This document shows, piece after piece, positions 6,286 through 7,523 of a DNA stretch of 7,523 nucleotides. The stretch comes from Acidimicrobiales bacterium (GTDB taxonomy: Bacteria > Actinomycetota > Acidimicrobiia > Acidimicrobiales > Palsa-688): NCBI GenBank assembly GCA_030039575.1, contig JASHVH010000150.1, positions 1 to 7,523 of the forward strand, in the 5' to 3' direction. The notes beneath the pieces are model-generated. The model ran no database searches. It was given only the letters and a program-made list of their open reading frames with translations, and was not told the origin of the DNA. The position numbers and the translations under genes are program-made. The number at the start of each line of letters is the position of its first letter. Position 1 is the stretch's first letter.

Positions 6286-7523
6286 GTGCCCATCAACCCC
6301 CGTGCCGGACAGCTGGCGGCACCGTCTGACCTCGTTGACATCCCGCACCTGATAACGGCGTACTACGTCGAGCATCCCGACCCTTCTGAACCTGACCAGC
6401 GGGTGTCTTTCGGGACGTCCGGTCACCGCGGGTCGAGCCTCCGGGCCAATTTCAACGACGACCACATTGCGGCGATTACCCAGGCCATCTGCGACTACCG
6501 CGGCCGGGCGGGCATCAACGGCCCCCTGTTCCTGGCCAGGGATACTCACGCCCTCTCGGAACCGGCATGGGTGACGGCGCTCGAAGTGCTGGCGGCCAAC
6601 GAGACGACCGTGCTCATCGACGCGCAGGACGGGTATACCCCGACCCCGGCGCTGTCCCACGCCATTCTCGTCCAGAACCGGTCGGGGGGTGGCGGCCGCG
6701 CCGACGGCATCGTCGTGACGCCCTCACACAACCCTCCTTCTGACGGAGGCTTCAAGTACAACCCTCCGGAGGGTGGACCGGCGCCGACCGACGTCACGAC
6801 GGTGATCCAGGACCGGGCCAATGAGCTGCTATCCGGGAGCCTGCGCGGGGTCCGCCGTACGCCGGTCAGCTCGGCCCGGGCCGCCGGCACCACCCATCGT
6901 TACGACTTCCTGCGTTCCTACGTCTCGGATCTCCCCGCCGCCATCGACATGCCGGCCGTGGCCGCCGCCGGGGCCCGGGTCGGGGCCGACCCGCTCGGCG
7001 GGGCCAGCGTCCAGTACTGGGGCGCCATCGGCGAGCGTTACGGCCTCGACCTCACCGTCGTCAACCCGCAGGTCGACCCTACGTGGCGGTTCATGACCCT
7101 CGACTGGGACGGGAAGATCCGTACAGACTGTTCCTCGCCGTACGTGATGGCCTCGTTGATCGAGCGGAGGCACGAGTTCGATCTGGCCACGGGCAATGAT
7201 GCCGACGCCGACCGTTTCGGTATCGTCACCCCCGACGGTGGCCTGATGGCCCCGAACCATTTCCTTTCGGTGGCGATCGAGTACTTGTTCTCCCACAGAC
7301 CGGGTTGGTCGCCGGGCACCGCCGTGGGCAAGACGCTGGTGTCGTCGAGCATGATCGACCGGGTCACCGCCGGTCTTCAGCGGCGCCTGTACGAGGTGCC
7401 CGTCGGGTTCAAATGGTTTGTCGACGGCTTGCTCGACGCGAGCATTGGCTTTGGGGGAGAGGAAAGTGCTGGAGGGTCGTTCCTGCGCCAGGACGGAGGG
7501 CCGTGGAGCACTGACAAAGACGG
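6286..7523 (+). CDS. pgm: Phosphoglucomutase (alpha-D-glucose phosphate-specific), C-terminus cut by window edge
   Basis: Interconverts glucose 1-phosphate and glucose 6-phosphate, linking glycolysis with glycogen, trehalose and cell-wall sugar synthesis; cytoplasmic, Mg-dependent. The frame is open from GTG at 6286 to the window end, giving 412 residues of a family near 545, so roughly the last 130 (including the phosphate-binding C-terminal domain) are missing. It closely resembles E. coli Pgm from the first residues (INPRAGQLAAPSDL). Motifs in order: FGTSGHRGS (42-50), catalytic phosphoserine Ser147 in TPSHNPP, metal loop NDADADR with Asp305, Asp307 and Asp309, and sugar-binding GEESAG (391-396). 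VPVGFKWFVDGL at 371-382 is also conserved. The metal loop differs slightly from the DPDYDR seen in E. coli but keeps all three aspartates. It follows the dehydrogenase by 47 bases on the same strand. A functional link to the acyl-CoA genes is not obvious; it may be a separate housekeeping gene. Confidence 0.96.
   Translation, partial: MPINPRAGQLAAPSDLVDIPHLITAYYVEHPDPSEPDQRVSFGTSGHRGSSLRANFNDDHIAAITQAICDYRGRAGINGPLFLARDTHALSEPAWVTALEVLAANETTVLIDAQDGYTPTPALSHAILVQNRSGGGGRADGIVVTPSHNPPSDGGFKYNPPEGGPAPTDVTTVIQDRANELLSGSLRGVRRTPVSSARAAGTTHRYDFLRSYVSDLPAAIDMPAVAAAGARVGADPLGGASVQYWGAIGERYGLDLTVVNPQVDPTWRFMTLDWDGKIRTDCSSPYVMASLIERRHEFDLATGNDADADRFGIVTPDGGLMAPNHFLSVAIEYLFSHRPGWSPGTAVGKTLVSSSMIDRVTAGLQRRLYEVPVGFKWFVDGLLDASIGFGGEESAGGSFLRQDGGPWSTDKD

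Overview
The window is high-GC DNA, densely coding, most likely from an actinobacterium. That lineage is an inference from base composition, C/G-rich third codon positions and gene content; no RNA gene or lineage marker is present. It holds five protein-coding genes, two of them cut by the window ends. No tRNA, rRNA, CRISPR array, insertion sequence or phage gene was seen.

Left block (minus strand, 1-1786): a complete thiolase (acetyl-CoA C-acetyltransferase type) is followed, with a 4-base ATGA overlap, by an enoyl-CoA hydratase/isomerase gene that runs off position 1. The pair is a translationally coupled beta-oxidation unit. A 192-base divergent intergenic region (1787-1978) follows. It carries a perfect 8-bp inverted repeat next to the thiolase ribosome binding site, and an unusual start context for the next gene.

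Centre and right (plus strand, 1979-7523): the main gene is icmF, a 1087-residue fused isobutyryl-CoA mutase. It joins a B12-binding domain, a MeaB-like GTPase chaperone domain and a mutase domain in one chain. Phe592 and Gln736 occupy the positions that mark isobutyryl-CoA rather than methylmalonyl-CoA mutases. After 39 bases comes a short zinc-type medium-chain dehydrogenase without the structural-zinc lobe. After another 47 bases comes pgm (phosphoglucomutase), which runs off the right end.

How the genes could work together: IcmF interconverts isobutyryl-CoA and n-butyryl-CoA. Hydratase and thiolase supply two of the steps that take butyryl-CoA to two acetyl-CoA. The divergent cluster therefore reads as a route for branched C4 acyl-CoA (for example from valine) into ordinary beta-oxidation. 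The acyl-CoA dehydrogenase and 3-hydroxyacyl-CoA dehydrogenase steps are not in the window. The role of the dehydrogenase behind icmF is unknown, and pgm is probably an unrelated housekeeping neighbour. This is mostly a recognisable metabolic region. The points most worth a second look are the altered GTPase switch region of IcmF, the SD-less icmF start, and the reduced dehydrogenase.
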